This document shows, in pieces, positions 20,105-32,010 of a stretch of 64,000 nt of DNA. The notes under the pieces are model-generated. The model was not told where the DNA came from. It ran no database searches and worked only from the letters and a program-made list of their open reading frames with translations. Origin of the DNA: Myrica gale (Eukaryota > Streptophyta > Magnoliopsida > Fagales > Myricaceae); assembly GCA_963930655.1 (NCBI GenBank), contig OZ005608.1:13764001-13828000 (forward strand), written 5' to 3'. Positions within the stretch are counted from its first letter, which is position 1, and each line of letters begins with the position of its first letter. The position numbers and the translations under genes are program-made.

Positions 20105-20223
20105 GGGGTGCAACACGAGGACTTCCCAGGAGGTCACCCATCCTAGTACTACTCTCGCCCAAGCGCGCTTAACTGCGGAGTTCTGATGGGATCCGGTGCA
20201 TTAGTGCTGGTATGATCGCACCC
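20105..20223 (-). rRNA. 5S rRNA: 5S rRNA gene, copy 52 (A11/T45/C59)
   Basis: Full length. Copies 51-55 repeat 42-46 at 3,456 bp. Confidence 0.96.
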
Positions 20224-20501
20224 GTTATGTTTGTTGCAATGATTTCTTATATGGATCCCTCTCACAGGGGAAATACATCCATTCACGGGTATTCAACGTC
20301 GCTGAAAGAGGTTTTTCGCGCCGAATTGCGACAAAAAAATATCCGAGTTTTTGAAAAATCAAAATTTCGTCATGTAGTTTTCGTCTTCTTTTTTCGCACC
20401 GGAAAAGTGGAGTGTTTCCAAATACCGGCGGAAATCTAATCCCGTTCAGATAAATATTTTTTCCGCACGAAAATCTTCTCGGGGGCAGGAAAAAAGATGT
20501 T

Positions 20502-20620
20502 GGGGTGCAACACGAGGACTTCCCAGGAGGTCACCCATCCTAGTACTACTCTCGCCCAAGCACGCTTAATTGCGGAGTTCTGATGGGATCCGGTGCATTA
20601 GTGCTGGTATGATCGCACCC
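20502..20620 (-). rRNA. 5S rRNA: 5S rRNA gene, copy 53 (A11/T45/T59, G51A)
   Basis: Full length with the A-box change G51A at 20570. Confidence 0.94.
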
Positions 20621-20897
20621 GTTATGTTTGTTGCAATGATTTCTTATATGGATCCCTCTCACAGGGGAAATACATCCATTCACGGGTATTCAACGTCGCT
20701 GAAAGAGGTTTTTCGCGCCGAATTGCGACAAAAAAATATCCGAGTTTTTGAAAAATCAAAATTTCGTCATGTAGTTTTCGTCTTCGTTTTTCGCACCGGA
20801 AAAGTGGAGTGTTTCCAAATACCGGCGGAAATCTAATCCCGTTCAGATAAATATTTTTCCGCACGAAAATCTTCTCGGGGGCGGTAAAAAAGATGTT

Positions 20898-21016
20898 GGG
20901 GTGCAACACGAGGACTTCCCAGGAGGTCACCCATCCTAGTACTACTCTCGCCCAAGCGCGCTTAACTGCGGAGTTCTGATGGGATCCGGTGCATTAGTGC
21001 TGGTATGATCGCACCC
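20898..21016 (-). rRNA. 5S rRNA: 5S rRNA gene, copy 54 (A11/T45/C59)
   Basis: Full length; T-type 5' spacer. Confidence 0.96.
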
Positions 21017-21294
21017 GTTATGTTTGTTGCAATGATTTCTTATATGGATCCCTCTCACAGGGGAAATACATCCATTCACGGGTATTCAACGTCGCTGAAA
21101 GAGGTTTTTCGCGCCGAATTGCGACAAAAAAATATCCGAGTTTTTGAAAAATCAAAATTTCGTCATGTAGTTTTCGTCTTCTTTTTTCGCACCGGAAAAG
21201 TGGAGTGTTTCCAAATACCGGCGGAAATCTAATCCCGTTCAGATAAATATTTTTTCCGCACGAAAATCTTCTCGGGGGCAGGAAAAAAGATGTT

Positions 21295-21413
21295 GGGGTG
21301 CAACACGAGGACTTCCCAGGAGGTCACCCATCCTAGTACTACTCTCGCCCAAGCACGCTTAACTGCGGAGTTCTGATGGGATCCGGTGCATTAGTGCTGG
21401 TACGATCGCACCC
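21295..21413 (-). rRNA. 5S rRNA: 5S rRNA gene, copy 55 (G11/T45/T59)
   Basis: Full length; G11; T-type 5' spacer ending in cttctcgg, unlike copy 46. Confidence 0.94.
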
Positions 21414-21691
21414 GTTATGTTTGTTGCAATGATTTCTTATATGGATCCCTCTCACAGGGGAAATACATCCATTCACGGGTATTCAACGTCGCTGAAAGAG
21501 GTTTTTCGCGCCGAATTGCGACAAAAAAATATCCGAGTTTTTGAAAAATCAAAATTTCGTCATGTAGTTTTCGTCTTCTTTTTTCGCACCGGAAAAGTGG
21601 AGTGTTTCCAAATACCGGCGGAAATCTAATCCCGTTCAGATAAATATTTTTTCCGCACGAAAATCTTCTCGGGGGCGGTAAAAAAGATGTT

Positions 21692-21810
21692 GGGGTGCAA
21701 CACGAGGACTTCCCAGGAGGTCACCCATCCTAGTACTACTCTCGCCCAAGCGCGCTTAACTGCGGAGTTCTGATGGGATCCGGTGCATTAGTGCTGGTAT
21801 GATCGCACCC
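21692..21810 (-). rRNA. 5S rRNA: 5S rRNA gene, copy 56 (A11/T45/C59)
   Basis: Full length; T-type 5' spacer. Confidence 0.96.
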
Positions 21811-22088
21811 GTTATGTTTGTTGCAATGATTTCTTATATGGATCCCTCTCACAGGGGAAATACATCCATTCACGGGTATTCAACGTCGCTGAAAGAGGTT
21901 TTTCGCGCCGAATTGCGACAAAAAAATATCCGAGTTTTTGAAAAATCAAAATTTCGTCATGTAGTTTTCGTCTTCTTTTTTCGCACCGGAAAAGTGGAGT
22001 GTTTCCAAATACCGGCGGAAATCTAATCCCGTTCAGATAAATATTTTTTCCGCACGAAAATCTTCTCGGGGGCGGTAAAAAAGATGTT

Positions 22089-22207
22089 GGGGTGCAACAC
22101 GAGGACTTCCCAGGAGGTCACCCATCCTAGTACTACTCTCGCCCAAGCGCGCTTAACTGCGGAGTTCTGATGGGATCCGGTGCATTAGTGCTGGTATGAT
22201 CGCACCC
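22089..22207 (-). rRNA. 5S rRNA: 5S rRNA gene, copy 57 (A11/T45/C59)
   Basis: Full length. Copies 57-60 repeat 52-55 at 1,984 bp. Confidence 0.96.
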
Positions 22208-22485
22208 GTTATGTTTGTTGCAATGATTTCTTATATGGATCCCTCTCACAGGGGAAATACATCCATTCACGGGTATTCAACGTCGCTGAAAGAGGTTTTT
22301 CGCGCCGAATTGCGACAAAAAAATATCCGAGTTTTTGAAAAATCAAAATTTCGTCATGTAGTTTTCGTCTTCTTTTTTCGCACCGGAAAAGTGGAGTGTT
22401 TCCAAATACCGGCGGAAATCTAATCCCGTTCAGATAAATATTTTTTCCGCACGAAAATCTTCTCGGGGGCAGGAAAAAAGATGTT

Positions 22486-22604
22486 GGGGTGCAACACGAG
22501 GACTTCCCAGGAGGTCACCCATCCTAGTACTACTCTCGCCCAAGCACGCTTAATTGCGGAGTTCTGATGGGATCCGGTGCATTAGTGCTGGTATGATCGC
22601 ACCC
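22486..22604 (-). rRNA. 5S rRNA: 5S rRNA gene, copy 58 (A11/T45/T59, G51A)
   Basis: Full length; last G51A copy (22554). Confidence 0.94.
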
Positions 22605-22881
22605 GTTATGTTTGTTGCAATGATTTCTTATATGGATCCCTCTCACAGGGGAAATACATCCATTCACGGGTATTCAACGTCGCTGAAAGAGGTTTTTCGC
22701 GCCGAATTGCGACAAAAAAATATCCGAGTTTTTGAAAAATCAAAATTTCGTCATGTAGTTTTCGTCTTCGTTTTTCGCACCGGAAAAGTGGAGTGTTTCC
22801 AAATACCGGCGGAAATCTAATCCCGTTCAGATAAATATTTTTCCGCACGAAAATCTTCTCGGGGGCGGTAAAAAAGATGTT

Positions 22882-23000
22882 GGGGTGCAACACGAGGACT
22901 TCCCAGGAGGTCACCCATCCTAGTACTACTCTCGCCCAAGCGCGCTTAACTGCGGAGTTCTGATGGGATCCGGTGCATTAGTGCTGGTATGATCGCACCC
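22882..23000 (-). rRNA. 5S rRNA: 5S rRNA gene, copy 59 (A11/T45/C59)
   Basis: Full length; T-type 5' spacer. Confidence 0.96.
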
Positions 23001-23278
23001 GTTATGTTTGTTGCAATGATTTCTTATATGGATCCCTCTCACAGGGGAAATACATCCATTCACGGGTATTCAACGTCGCTGAAAGAGGTTTTTCGCGCCG
23101 AATTGCGACAAAAAAATATCCGAGTTTTTGAAAAATCAAAATTTCGTCATGTAGTTTTCGTCTTCTTTTTTCGCACCGGAAAAGTGGAGTGTTTCCAAAT
23201 ACCGGCGGAAATCTAATCCCGTTCAGATAAATATTTTTTCCGCACGAAAATCTTCTCGGGGGCAGGAAAAAAGATGTT

Positions 23279-23397
23279 GGGGTGCAACACGAGGACTTCC
23301 CAGGAGGTCACCCATCCTAGTACTACTCTCGCCCAAGCACGCTTAACTGCGGAGTTCTGATGGGATCCGGTGCATTAGTGCTGGTACGATCGCACCC
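23279..23397 (-). rRNA. 5S rRNA: 5S rRNA gene, copy 60 (G11/T45/T59)
   Basis: Full length; G11; 3' flank ggcagg. Confidence 0.94.
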
Positions 23398-23675
23398 GTT
23401 ATGTTTGTTGCAATGATTTCTTATATGGATCCCTCTCACAGGGGAAATACATCCATTCACGGGTATTCAACGTCGCTGAAAGAGGTTTTTCGCGCCGAAT
23501 TGCGACAAAAAAATATCCGAGTTTTTGAAAAATCAAAATTTCGTCATGTAGTTTTCGTCTTCTTTTTTCGCACCGGAAAAGTGGAGTGTTTCCAAATACC
23601 GGCGGAAATCTAATCCCGTTCAGATAAATATTTTTTCCGCACGAAAATCTTCTCGGGGGCGGTAAAAAAGATGTT

Positions 23676-23794
23676 GGGGTGCAACACGAGGACTTCCCAG
23701 GAGGTCACCCATCCTAGTACTACTCTCGCCCAAGCGCGCTTAACTGCGGAGTTCTGATGGGATCCGGTGCATTAGTGCTGGTATGATCGCACCC
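23676..23794 (-). rRNA. 5S rRNA: 5S rRNA gene, copy 61 (A11/T45/C59)
   Basis: Full length; 5' spacer gagcc, G-type, with the rare agcgtttt mark. Confidence 0.96.
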
Positions 23795-24072
23795 GTTATG
23801 TTTGTTGCAATGATTTCTTATATGGATCCCTCTCACAGGGGAAATACATCCATTCACGGGTATTCAACGTCGCTGAAAGAGGTTTTTCGAGCCGAATTGC
23901 GACAAAAAAATATCCGAGTTTTTGAAAAATCAAAATTTCGTCATGTAGTTTTCGTCTTCGTTTTTCGCACCGGAAAAGTGGAGCGTTTTCAAATACCGGC
24001 GGAAATCTAATCCCGTTCAGATAAATATTTTTTCCGCACGAAAATCTTCTCGGGGGCGGGAAAAAAGATGTT

Positions 24073-24191
24073 GGGGTGCAACACGAGGACTTCCCAGGAG
24101 GTCACCCATCCTAGTACTACTCTCGCCCAAGCACGCTTAACTGCGGAGTTCTGATGGGATCCGGTGCATTAGTGCTGGTATGATCGCACCC
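24073..24191 (-). rRNA. 5S rRNA: 5S rRNA gene, copy 62 (A11/T45/T59)
   Basis: Full length; 5' spacer has a one-base insertion (gttttgtcg), making a 398 bp interval to the next copy. Confidence 0.96.
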
Positions 24192-24470
24192 GTTATGTTT
24201 GTTGCAATGATTTCTTATATGGATCCCTCTCACAGGGGAAATACATCCATTCACGGGTATTCAACGTCGCTGAAAGAGGTTTTGTCGAGCCGAATTGCGA
24301 CAAAAAAATATCCGAGTTTTTGAAAAATCAAAATTTCGTCATGTAGTTTTCGTCTTCGTTTTTCGCACCGGAAAAGTGGAGTGTTTTCAAATACCGGCGG
24401 AAATCTAATCCCGTTCAGATAAATATTTTTTCCGCACGAAAATCTTCTCGGGGGCGGGAAAAAAGATGTT

Positions 24471-24589
24471 GGGGTGCAACACGAGGACTTCCCAGGAGGT
24501 CACCCATCCTAGTACTACTCTCGCCCAAGCACGCTTAACTGCGGAGTTCTGATGGGATCCGGTGCATTAGTGCTGGTATGATCGCACCC
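24471..24589 (-). rRNA. 5S rRNA: 5S rRNA gene, copy 63 (A11/T45/T59)
   Basis: Full length; ctaca/cggag 5' spacer with full A-run and short T-run. Confidence 0.96.
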
Positions 24590-24866
24590 GTTATGTTTGT
24601 TGCAATGATTTCTTATATGGATCCCTCTCACAGGGGAAATACATCCATTCACGGGTATTCAACGTCGCTGAAAGAGGTTTTTCGCGCCGAATTGCTACAA
24701 AAAAATATCGGAGTTTTTGAAAAATCAAAATTTCGTCATGTAGTTTTCGTCTTCGTTTTTCGCACCGGAAAAGTGGAGTGTTTTCAAATACCGGCGGAAA
24801 TCTAATCCCGTTCAGATAAATATTTTTCCGCACGAAAATCTTCTCGGGGGCGGGAAAAAAGATGTT

Positions 24867-24985
24867 GGGGTGCAACACGAGGACTTCCCAGGAGGTCACC
24901 CATCCTAGTACTACTCTCGCCCAAGCGCGCTTAACTGCGGAGTTCTGATGGGATCCGGTGCATTAGTGCTGGTATGATCGCACCC
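24867..24985 (-). rRNA. 5S rRNA: 5S rRNA gene, copy 64 (A11/T45/C59)
   Basis: Full length; 5' spacer has gtttttgtc in place of gttttcgtc. Confidence 0.96.
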
Positions 24986-25263
24986 GTTATGTTTGTTGCA
25001 ATGATTTCTTATATGGATCCCTCTCACAGGGGAAATACATCCATTCACGGGTATTCAACGTCGCTGAAAGAGGTTTTTCGCGCCGAATTGCGACAAAAAA
25101 ATATCCGAGTTTTTGAAAAATCAAAATTTCGTCATGTAGTTTTTGTCTTCGTTTTTCGCACCGGAAAAGTGGAGTGTTTCCAAATACCGGCGGAAATCTA
25201 ATCCCGTTCAGATAAATATTTTTTCCGCACGAAAATCTTCTCGGGGGCGGTAAAAAAGATGTT

Positions 25264-25382
25264 GGGGTGCAACACGAGGACTTCCCAGGAGGTCACCCAT
25301 CCTAGTACTACTCTCGCCCAAGCACGCTTAACTGCGGAGTTCTGATGGGATCCGGTGCATTAGTGCTGGTACGATCGCACCC
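25264..25382 (-). rRNA. 5S rRNA: 5S rRNA gene, copy 65 (G11/T45/T59)
   Basis: Full length; last G11 copy. Its 3' flank is ggcggt, not the ggcagg of copies 46, 55 and 60, so a recombination point lies near the gene. Confidence 0.94.
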
Positions 25383-25660
25383 GTTATGTTTGTTGCAATG
25401 ATTTCTTATATGGATCCCTCTCACAGGGGAAATACATCCATTCACGGGTATTCAACGTCGCTGAAAGAGGTTTTTCGCGCCGAATTGCGACAAAAAAATA
25501 TCCGAGTTTTTGAAAAATCAAAATTTCGTCATGTAGTTTTCGTCTTCTTTTTTCGCACCGGAAAAGTGGAGTGTTTCCAAATACCGGCGGAAATCTAATC
25601 CCGTTCAGATAAATATTTTTTCCGCACGAAAATCTTCTCGGGGGCGGTAAAAAAGATGTT

Positions 25661-25779
25661 GGGGTGCAACACGAGGACTTCCCAGGAGGTCACCCATCCT
25701 AGTACTACTCTCGCCCAAGCGCGCTTAACTGCGGAGTTCTGATGGGATCCGGTGCATTAGTGCTGGTATGATCGCACCC
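25661..25779 (-). rRNA. 5S rRNA: 5S rRNA gene, copy 66 (A11/T45/C59)
   Basis: Full length; agcgtttt 5' spacer, counterpart of copy 61. Confidence 0.96.
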
Positions 25780-26057
25780 GTTATGTTTGTTGCAATGATT
25801 TCTTATATGGATCCCTCTCACAGGGGAAATACATCCATTCACGGGTATTCAACGTCGCTGAAAGAGGTTTTTCGAGCCGAATTGCGACAAAAAAATATCC
25901 GAGTTTTTGAAAAATCAAAATTTCGTCATGTAGTTTTCGTCTTCGTTTTTCGCACCGGAAAAGTGGAGCGTTTTCAAATACCGGCGGAAATCTAATCCCG
26001 TTCAGATAAATATTTTTTCCGCACGAAAATCTTCTCGGGGGCGGGAAAAAAGATGTT

Positions 26058-26176
26058 GGGGTGCAACACGAGGACTTCCCAGGAGGTCACCCATCCTAGT
26101 ACTACTCTCGCCCAAGCACGCTTAACTGCGGAGTTCTGATGGGATCCGGTGCATTAGTGCTGGTATGATCGCACCC
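26058..26176 (-). rRNA. 5S rRNA: 5S rRNA gene, copy 67 (A11/T45/T59)
   Basis: Full length; gttttgtcg insertion in the 5' spacer, counterpart of copy 62. Confidence 0.96.
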
Positions 26177-26455
26177 GTTATGTTTGTTGCAATGATTTCT
26201 TATATGGATCCCTCTCACAGGGGAAATACATCCATTCACGGGTATTCAACGTCGCTGAAAGAGGTTTTGTCGAGCCGAATTGCGACAAAAAAATATCCGA
26301 GTTTTTGAAAAATCAAAATTTCGTCATGTAGTTTTCGTCTTCGTTTTTCGCACCGGAAAAGTGGAGTGTTTTCAAATACCGGCGGAAATCTAATCCCGTT
26401 CAGATAAATATTTTTTCCGCACGAAAATCTTCTCGGGGGCGGGAAAAAAGATGTT

Positions 26456-26574
26456 GGGGTGCAACACGAGGACTTCCCAGGAGGTCACCCATCCTAGTAC
26501 TACTCTCGCCCAAGCACGCTTAACTGCGGAGTTCTGATGGGATCCGGTGCATTAGTGCTGGTATGATCGCACCC
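26456..26574 (-). rRNA. 5S rRNA: 5S rRNA gene, copy 68 (A11/T45/T59)
   Basis: Full length; ctaca 5' spacer, counterpart of copy 63. Confidence 0.96.
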
Positions 26575-26851
26575 GTTATGTTTGTTGCAATGATTTCTTA
26601 TATGGATCCCTCTCACAGGGGAAATACATCCATTCACGGGTATTCAACGTCGCTGAAAGAGGTTTTTCGCGCCGAATTGCTACAAAAAAATATCGGAGTT
26701 TTTGAAAAATCAAAATTTCGTCATGTAGTTTTCGTCTTCGTTTTTCGCACCGGAAAAGTGGAGTGTTTTCAAATACCGGCGGAAATCTAATCCCGTTCAG
26801 ATAAATATTTTTCCGCACGAAAATCTTCTCGGGGGCGGGAAAAAAGATGTT

Positions 26852-26970
26852 GGGGTGCAACACGAGGACTTCCCAGGAGGTCACCCATCCTAGTACTACT
26901 CTCGCCCAAGCGCGCTTAACTGCGGAGTTCTGATGGGATCCGGTGCATTAGTGCTGGTATGATCGCACCC
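26852..26970 (-). rRNA. 5S rRNA: 5S rRNA gene, copy 69 (A11/T45/C59)
   Basis: Full length; gtttttgtc 5' spacer, counterpart of copy 64. Confidence 0.96.
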
Positions 26971-27248
26971 GTTATGTTTGTTGCAATGATTTCTTATATG
27001 GATCCCTCTCACAGGGGAAATACATCCATTCACGGGTATTCAACGTCGCTGAAAGAGGTTTTTCGCGCCGAATTGCGACAAAAAAATATCCGAGTTTTTG
27101 AAAAATCAAAATTTCGTCATGTAGTTTTTGTCTTCGTTTTTCGCACCGGAAAAGTGGAGTGTTTCCAAATACCGGCGGAAATCTAATCCCGTTCAGATAA
27201 ATATTTTTTCCGCACGAAAATCTTCTCGGGGGCGGTAAAAAAGATGTT

Positions 27249-27367
27249 GGGGTGCAACACGAGGACTTCCCAGGAGGTCACCCATCCTAGTACTACTCTC
27301 GCCCAAGCGCGCTTAACTGCGGAGTTCTGATGGGATCCGGTGCATTAGTGCTGGTATGATCGCACCC
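27249..27367 (-). rRNA. 5S rRNA: 5S rRNA gene, copy 70 (A11/T45/C59)
   Basis: Full length; T-type 5' spacer. Confidence 0.96.
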
Positions 27368-27645
27368 GTTATGTTTGTTGCAATGATTTCTTATATGGAT
27401 CCCTCTCACAGGGGAAATACATCCATTCACGGGTATTCAACGTCGCTGAAAGAGGTTTTTCGCGCCGAATTGCGACAAAAAAATATCCGAGTTTTTGAAA
27501 AATCAAAATTTCGTCATGTAGTTTTCGTCTTCTTTTTTCGCACCGGAAAAGTGGAGTGTTTCCAAATACCGGCGGAAATCTAATCCCGTTCAGATAAATA
27601 TTTTTTCCGCACGAAAATCTTCTCGGGGGCAGGAAAAAAGATGTT

Positions 27646-27764
27646 GGGGTGCAACACGAGGACTTCCCAGGAGGTCACCCATCCTAGTACTACTCTCGCC
27701 CAAGCACGCTTAACTGCGGAGTTCTGATGGGATCCGGTGCATTAGTGCTGGTATGATCGCACCC
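27646..27764 (-). rRNA. 5S rRNA: 5S rRNA gene, copy 71 (A11/T45/T59)
   Basis: Full length; G-type 5' spacer. Confidence 0.96.
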
Positions 27765-28042
27765 GTTATGTTTGTTGCAATGATTTCTTATATGGATCCC
27801 TCTCACAGGGGAAATACATCCATTCACGGGTATTCAACGTCGCTGAAAGAGGTTTTTCGCGCCGAATTGCGACAAAAAAATATCCGAGTTTTTGAAAAAT
27901 CAAAATTTCGTCATGTAGTTTTCGTCTTCGTTTTTCGCACCGGAAAAGTGGAGTGTTTCCAAATACCGGCGGAAATCTAATCCCGTTCAGATAAATATTT
28001 TTTCCGCACGAAAATCTTCTCGGGGGCGGTAAAAAAGATGTT

Positions 28043-28161
28043 GGGGTGCAACACGAGGACTTCCCAGGAGGTCACCCATCCTAGTACTACTCTCGCCCAA
28101 GCGCGCTTAACTGCGGAGTTCTGATGGGATCCGGTGCATTAGTGCTGGTATGATCGCACCC
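28043..28161 (-). rRNA. 5S rRNA: 5S rRNA gene, copy 72 (A11/T45/C59)
   Basis: Full length; gagcc, ttttc 5' spacer. Confidence 0.96.
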
Positions 28162-28439
28162 GTTATGTTTGTTGCAATGATTTCTTATATGGATCCCTCT
28201 CACAGGGGAAATACATCCATTCACGGGTATTCAACGTCGCTGAAAGAGGTTTTTCGAGCCGAATTGCGACAAAAAAATATCCGAGTTTTTGAAAAATCAA
28301 AATTTCGTCATGTAGTTTTCGTCTTCGTTTTTCGCACCGGAAAAGTGGAGTGTTTTCAAATACCGGCGGAAATCTAATCCCGTTCAGATAAATATTTTTT
28401 CCGCACGAAAATCTTCTCGGGGGCGGGAAAAAAGATGTT

Positions 28440-28558
28440 GGGGTGCAACACGAGGACTTCCCAGGAGGTCACCCATCCTAGTACTACTCTCGCCCAAGCA
28501 CGCTTAACTGCGGAGTTCTGATGGGATCCGGTGCATTAGTGCTGGTATGATCGCACCC
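28440..28558 (-). rRNA. 5S rRNA: 5S rRNA gene, copy 73 (A11/T45/T59)
   Basis: Full length; ctaca/cggag 5' spacer with short T-run. Confidence 0.96.
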
Positions 28559-28835
28559 GTTATGTTTGTTGCAATGATTTCTTATATGGATCCCTCTCAC
28601 AGGGGAAATACATCCATTCACGGGTATTCAACGTCGCTGAAAGAGGTTTTTCGCGCCGAATTGCTACAAAAAAATATCGGAGTTTTTGAAAAATCAAAAT
28701 TTCGTCATGTAGTTTTCGTCTTCGTTTTTCGCACCGGAAAAGTGGAGTGTTTTCAAATACCGGCGGAAATCTAATCCCGTTCAGATAAATATTTTTCCGC
28801 ACGAAAATCTTCTCGGGGGCGGGAAAAAAGATGTT

Positions 28836-28954
28836 GGGGTGCAACACGAGGACTTCCCAGGAGGTCACCCATCCTAGTACTACTCTCGCCCAAGCGCGCT
28901 TAACTGCGGAGTTCTGATGGGATCCGGTGCATTAGTGCTGGTATGATCGCACCC
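28836..28954 (-). rRNA. 5S rRNA: 5S rRNA gene, copy 74 (A11/T45/C59)
   Basis: Full length; T-type 5' spacer. Confidence 0.96.
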
Positions 28955-29232
28955 GTTATGTTTGTTGCAATGATTTCTTATATGGATCCCTCTCACAGGG
29001 GAAATACATCCATTCACGGGTATTCAACGTCGCTGAAAGAGGTTTTTCGCGCCGAATTGCGACAAAAAAATATCCGAGTTTTTGAAAAATCAAAATTTCG
29101 TCATGTAGTTTTCGTCTTCTTTTTTCGCACCGGAAAAGTGGAGTGTTTCCAAATACCGGCGGAAATCTAATCCCGTTCAGATAAATATTTTTTCCGCACG
29201 AAAATCTTCTCGGGGGCAGGAAAAAAGATGTT

Positions 29233-29351
29233 GGGGTGCAACACGAGGACTTCCCAGGAGGTCACCCATCCTAGTACTACTCTCGCCCAAGCACGCTTAA
29301 CTGCGGAGTTCTGATGGGATCCGGTGCATTAGTGCTGGTATGATCGCACCC
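29233..29351 (-). rRNA. 5S rRNA: 5S rRNA gene, copy 75 (A11/T45/T59)
   Basis: Full length; G-type 5' spacer. Confidence 0.96.
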
Positions 29352-29629
29352 GTTATGTTTGTTGCAATGATTTCTTATATGGATCCCTCTCACAGGGGAA
29401 ATACATCCATTCACGGGTATTCAACGTCGCTGAAAGAGGTTTTTCGCGCCGAATTGCGACAAAAAAATATCCGAGTTTTTGAAAAATCAAAATTTCGTCA
29501 TGTAGTTTTCGTCTTCGTTTTTCGCACCGGAAAAGTGGAGTGTTTCCAAATACCGGCGGAAATCTAATCCCGTTCAGATAAATATTTTTTCCGCACGAAA
29601 ATCTTCTCGGGGGCGGTAAAAAAGATGTT

Positions 29630-29748
29630 GGGGTGCAACACGAGGACTTCCCAGGAGGTCACCCATCCTAGTACTACTCTCGCCCAAGCGCGCTTAACTG
29701 CGGAGTTCTGATGGGATCCGGTGCATTAGTGCTGGTATGATCGCACCC
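29630..29748 (-). rRNA. 5S rRNA: 5S rRNA gene, copy 76 (A11/T45/C59)
   Basis: Full length; 5' spacer with gcgaccaaaa, found only here and at copy 81. Confidence 0.96.
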
Positions 29749-30026
29749 GTTATGTTTGTTGCAATGATTTCTTATATGGATCCCTCTCACAGGGGAAATA
29801 CATCCATTCACGGGTATTCAACGTCGCTGAAAGAGGTTTTTCGAGCCGAATTGCGACCAAAAAATATCCGAGTTTTTGAAAAATCAAAATTTCGTCATGT
29901 AGTTTTCGTCTTCGTTTTTCGCACCGGAAAAGTGGAGTGTTTTCAAATACCGGCGGAAATCTAATCCCGTTCAGATAAATATTTTTTCCGCACGAAAATC
30001 TTCTCGGGGGCGGGAAAAAAGATGTT

Positions 30027-30145
30027 GGGGTGCAACACGAGGACTTCCCAGGAGGTCACCCATCCTAGTACTACTCTCGCCCAAGCACGCTTAACTGCGG
30101 AGTTCTGATGGGATCCGGTGCATTAGTGCTGGTATGATCGCACCC
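30027..30145 (-). rRNA. 5S rRNA: 5S rRNA gene, copy 77 (A11/T45/T59)
   Basis: Full length; ctaca/cggag 5' spacer. Confidence 0.96.
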
Positions 30146-30422
30146 GTTATGTTTGTTGCAATGATTTCTTATATGGATCCCTCTCACAGGGGAAATACAT
30201 CCATTCACGGGTATTCAACGTCGCTGAAAGAGGTTTTTCGCGCCGAATTGCTACAAAAAAATATCGGAGTTTTTGAAAAATCAAAATTTCGTCATGTAGT
30301 TTTCGTCTTCGTTTTTCGCACCGGAAAAGTGGAGTGTTTTCAAATACCGGCGGAAATCTAATCCCGTTCAGATAAATATTTTTCCGCACGAAAATCTTCT
30401 CGGGGGCGGGAAAAAAGATGTT

Positions 30423-30541
30423 GGGGTGCAACACGAGGACTTCCCAGGAGGTCACCCATCCTAGTACTACTCTCGCCCAAGCGCGCTTAACTGCGGAGTT
30501 CTGATGGGATCCGGTGCATTAGTGCTGGTATGATCGCACCC
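30423..30541 (-). rRNA. 5S rRNA: 5S rRNA gene, copy 78 (A11/T45/C59)
   Basis: Full length; G-type 5' spacer. Confidence 0.96.
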
Positions 30542-30819
30542 GTTATGTTTGTTGCAATGATTTCTTATATGGATCCCTCTCACAGGGGAAATACATCCAT
30601 TCACGGGTATTCAACGTCGCTGAAAGAGGTTTTTCGCGCCGAATTGCGACAAAAAAATATCCGAGTTTTTGAAAAATCAAAATTTCGTCATGTAGTTTTC
30701 GTCTTCGTTTTTCGCACCGGAAAAGTGGAGTGTTTCCAAATACCGGCGGAAATCTAATCCCGTTCAGATAAATATTTTTTCCGCACGAAAATCTTCTCGG
30801 GGGCGGTAAAAAAGATGTT

Positions 30820-30938
30820 GGGGTGCAACACGAGGACTTCCCAGGAGGTCACCCATCCTAGTACTACTCTCGCCCAAGCGCGCTTAACTGCGGAGTTCTG
30901 ATGGGATCCGGTGCATTAGTGCTGGTATGATCGCACCC
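30820..30938 (-). rRNA. 5S rRNA: 5S rRNA gene, copy 79 (A11/T45/C59)
   Basis: Full length; T-type 5' spacer. Confidence 0.96.
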
Positions 30939-31216
30939 GTTATGTTTGTTGCAATGATTTCTTATATGGATCCCTCTCACAGGGGAAATACATCCATTCA
31001 CGGGTATTCAACGTCGCTGAAAGAGGTTTTTCGCGCCGAATTGCGACAAAAAAATATCCGAGTTTTTGAAAAATCAAAATTTCGTCATGTAGTTTTCGTC
31101 TTCTTTTTTCGCACCGGAAAAGTGGAGTGTTTCCAAATACCGGCGGAAATCTAATCCCGTTCAGATAAATATTTTTTCCGCACGAAAATCTTCTCGGGGG
31201 CAGGAAAAAAGATGTT

Positions 31217-31335
31217 GGGGTGCAACACGAGGACTTCCCAGGAGGTCACCCATCCTAGTACTACTCTCGCCCAAGCACGCTTAACTGCGGAGTTCTGATG
31301 GGATCCGGTGCATTAGTGCTGGTATGATCGCACCC
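31217..31335 (-). rRNA. 5S rRNA: 5S rRNA gene, copy 80 (A11/T45/T59)
   Basis: Full length; G-type 5' spacer. Confidence 0.96.
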
Positions 31336-31613
31336 GTTATGTTTGTTGCAATGATTTCTTATATGGATCCCTCTCACAGGGGAAATACATCCATTCACGG
31401 GTATTCAACGTCGCTGAAAGAGGTTTTTCGCGCCGAATTGCGACAAAAAAATATCCGAGTTTTTGAAAAATCAAAATTTCGTCATGTAGTTTTCGTCTTC
31501 GTTTTTCGCACCGGAAAAGTGGAGTGTTTCCAAATACCGGCGGAAATCTAATCCCGTTCAGATAAATATTTTTTCCGCACGAAAATCTTCTCGGGGGCGG
31601 TAAAAAAGATGTT

Positions 31614-31732
31614 GGGGTGCAACACGAGGACTTCCCAGGAGGTCACCCATCCTAGTACTACTCTCGCCCAAGCGCGCTTAACTGCGGAGTTCTGATGGGA
31701 TCCGGTGCATTAGTGCTGGTATGATCGCACCC
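31614..31732 (-). rRNA. 5S rRNA: 5S rRNA gene, copy 81 (A11/T45/C59)
   Basis: Full length; gcgaccaaaa 5' spacer, counterpart of copy 76. Confidence 0.96.
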
Positions 31733-32010
31733 GTTATGTTTGTTGCAATGATTTCTTATATGGATCCCTCTCACAGGGGAAATACATCCATTCACGGGTA
31801 TTCAACGTCGCTGAAAGAGGTTTTTCGAGCCGAATTGCGACCAAAAAATATCCGAGTTTTTGAAAAATCAAAATTTCGTCATGTAGTTTTCGTCTTCGTT
31901 TTTCGCACCGGAAAAGTGGAGTGTTTTCAAATACCGGCGGAAATCTAATCCCGTTCAGATAAATATTTTTTCCGCACGAAAATCTTCTCGGGGGCGGGAA
32001 AAAAGATGTT

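Larger units (their letters stand above)
23279..27249 (-). repeat. Five-unit higher-order repeat, two copies (period 1,985 bp)
   Basis: Copies 60-64 and 65-69 match in order at a fixed 1,985 bp offset. Diagnostic marks occur once per repeat: G11 gene, agcgtttt spacer, gttttgtcg one-base insertion, ctaca spacer and a gtttttgtc spacer. Confidence 0.88.
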
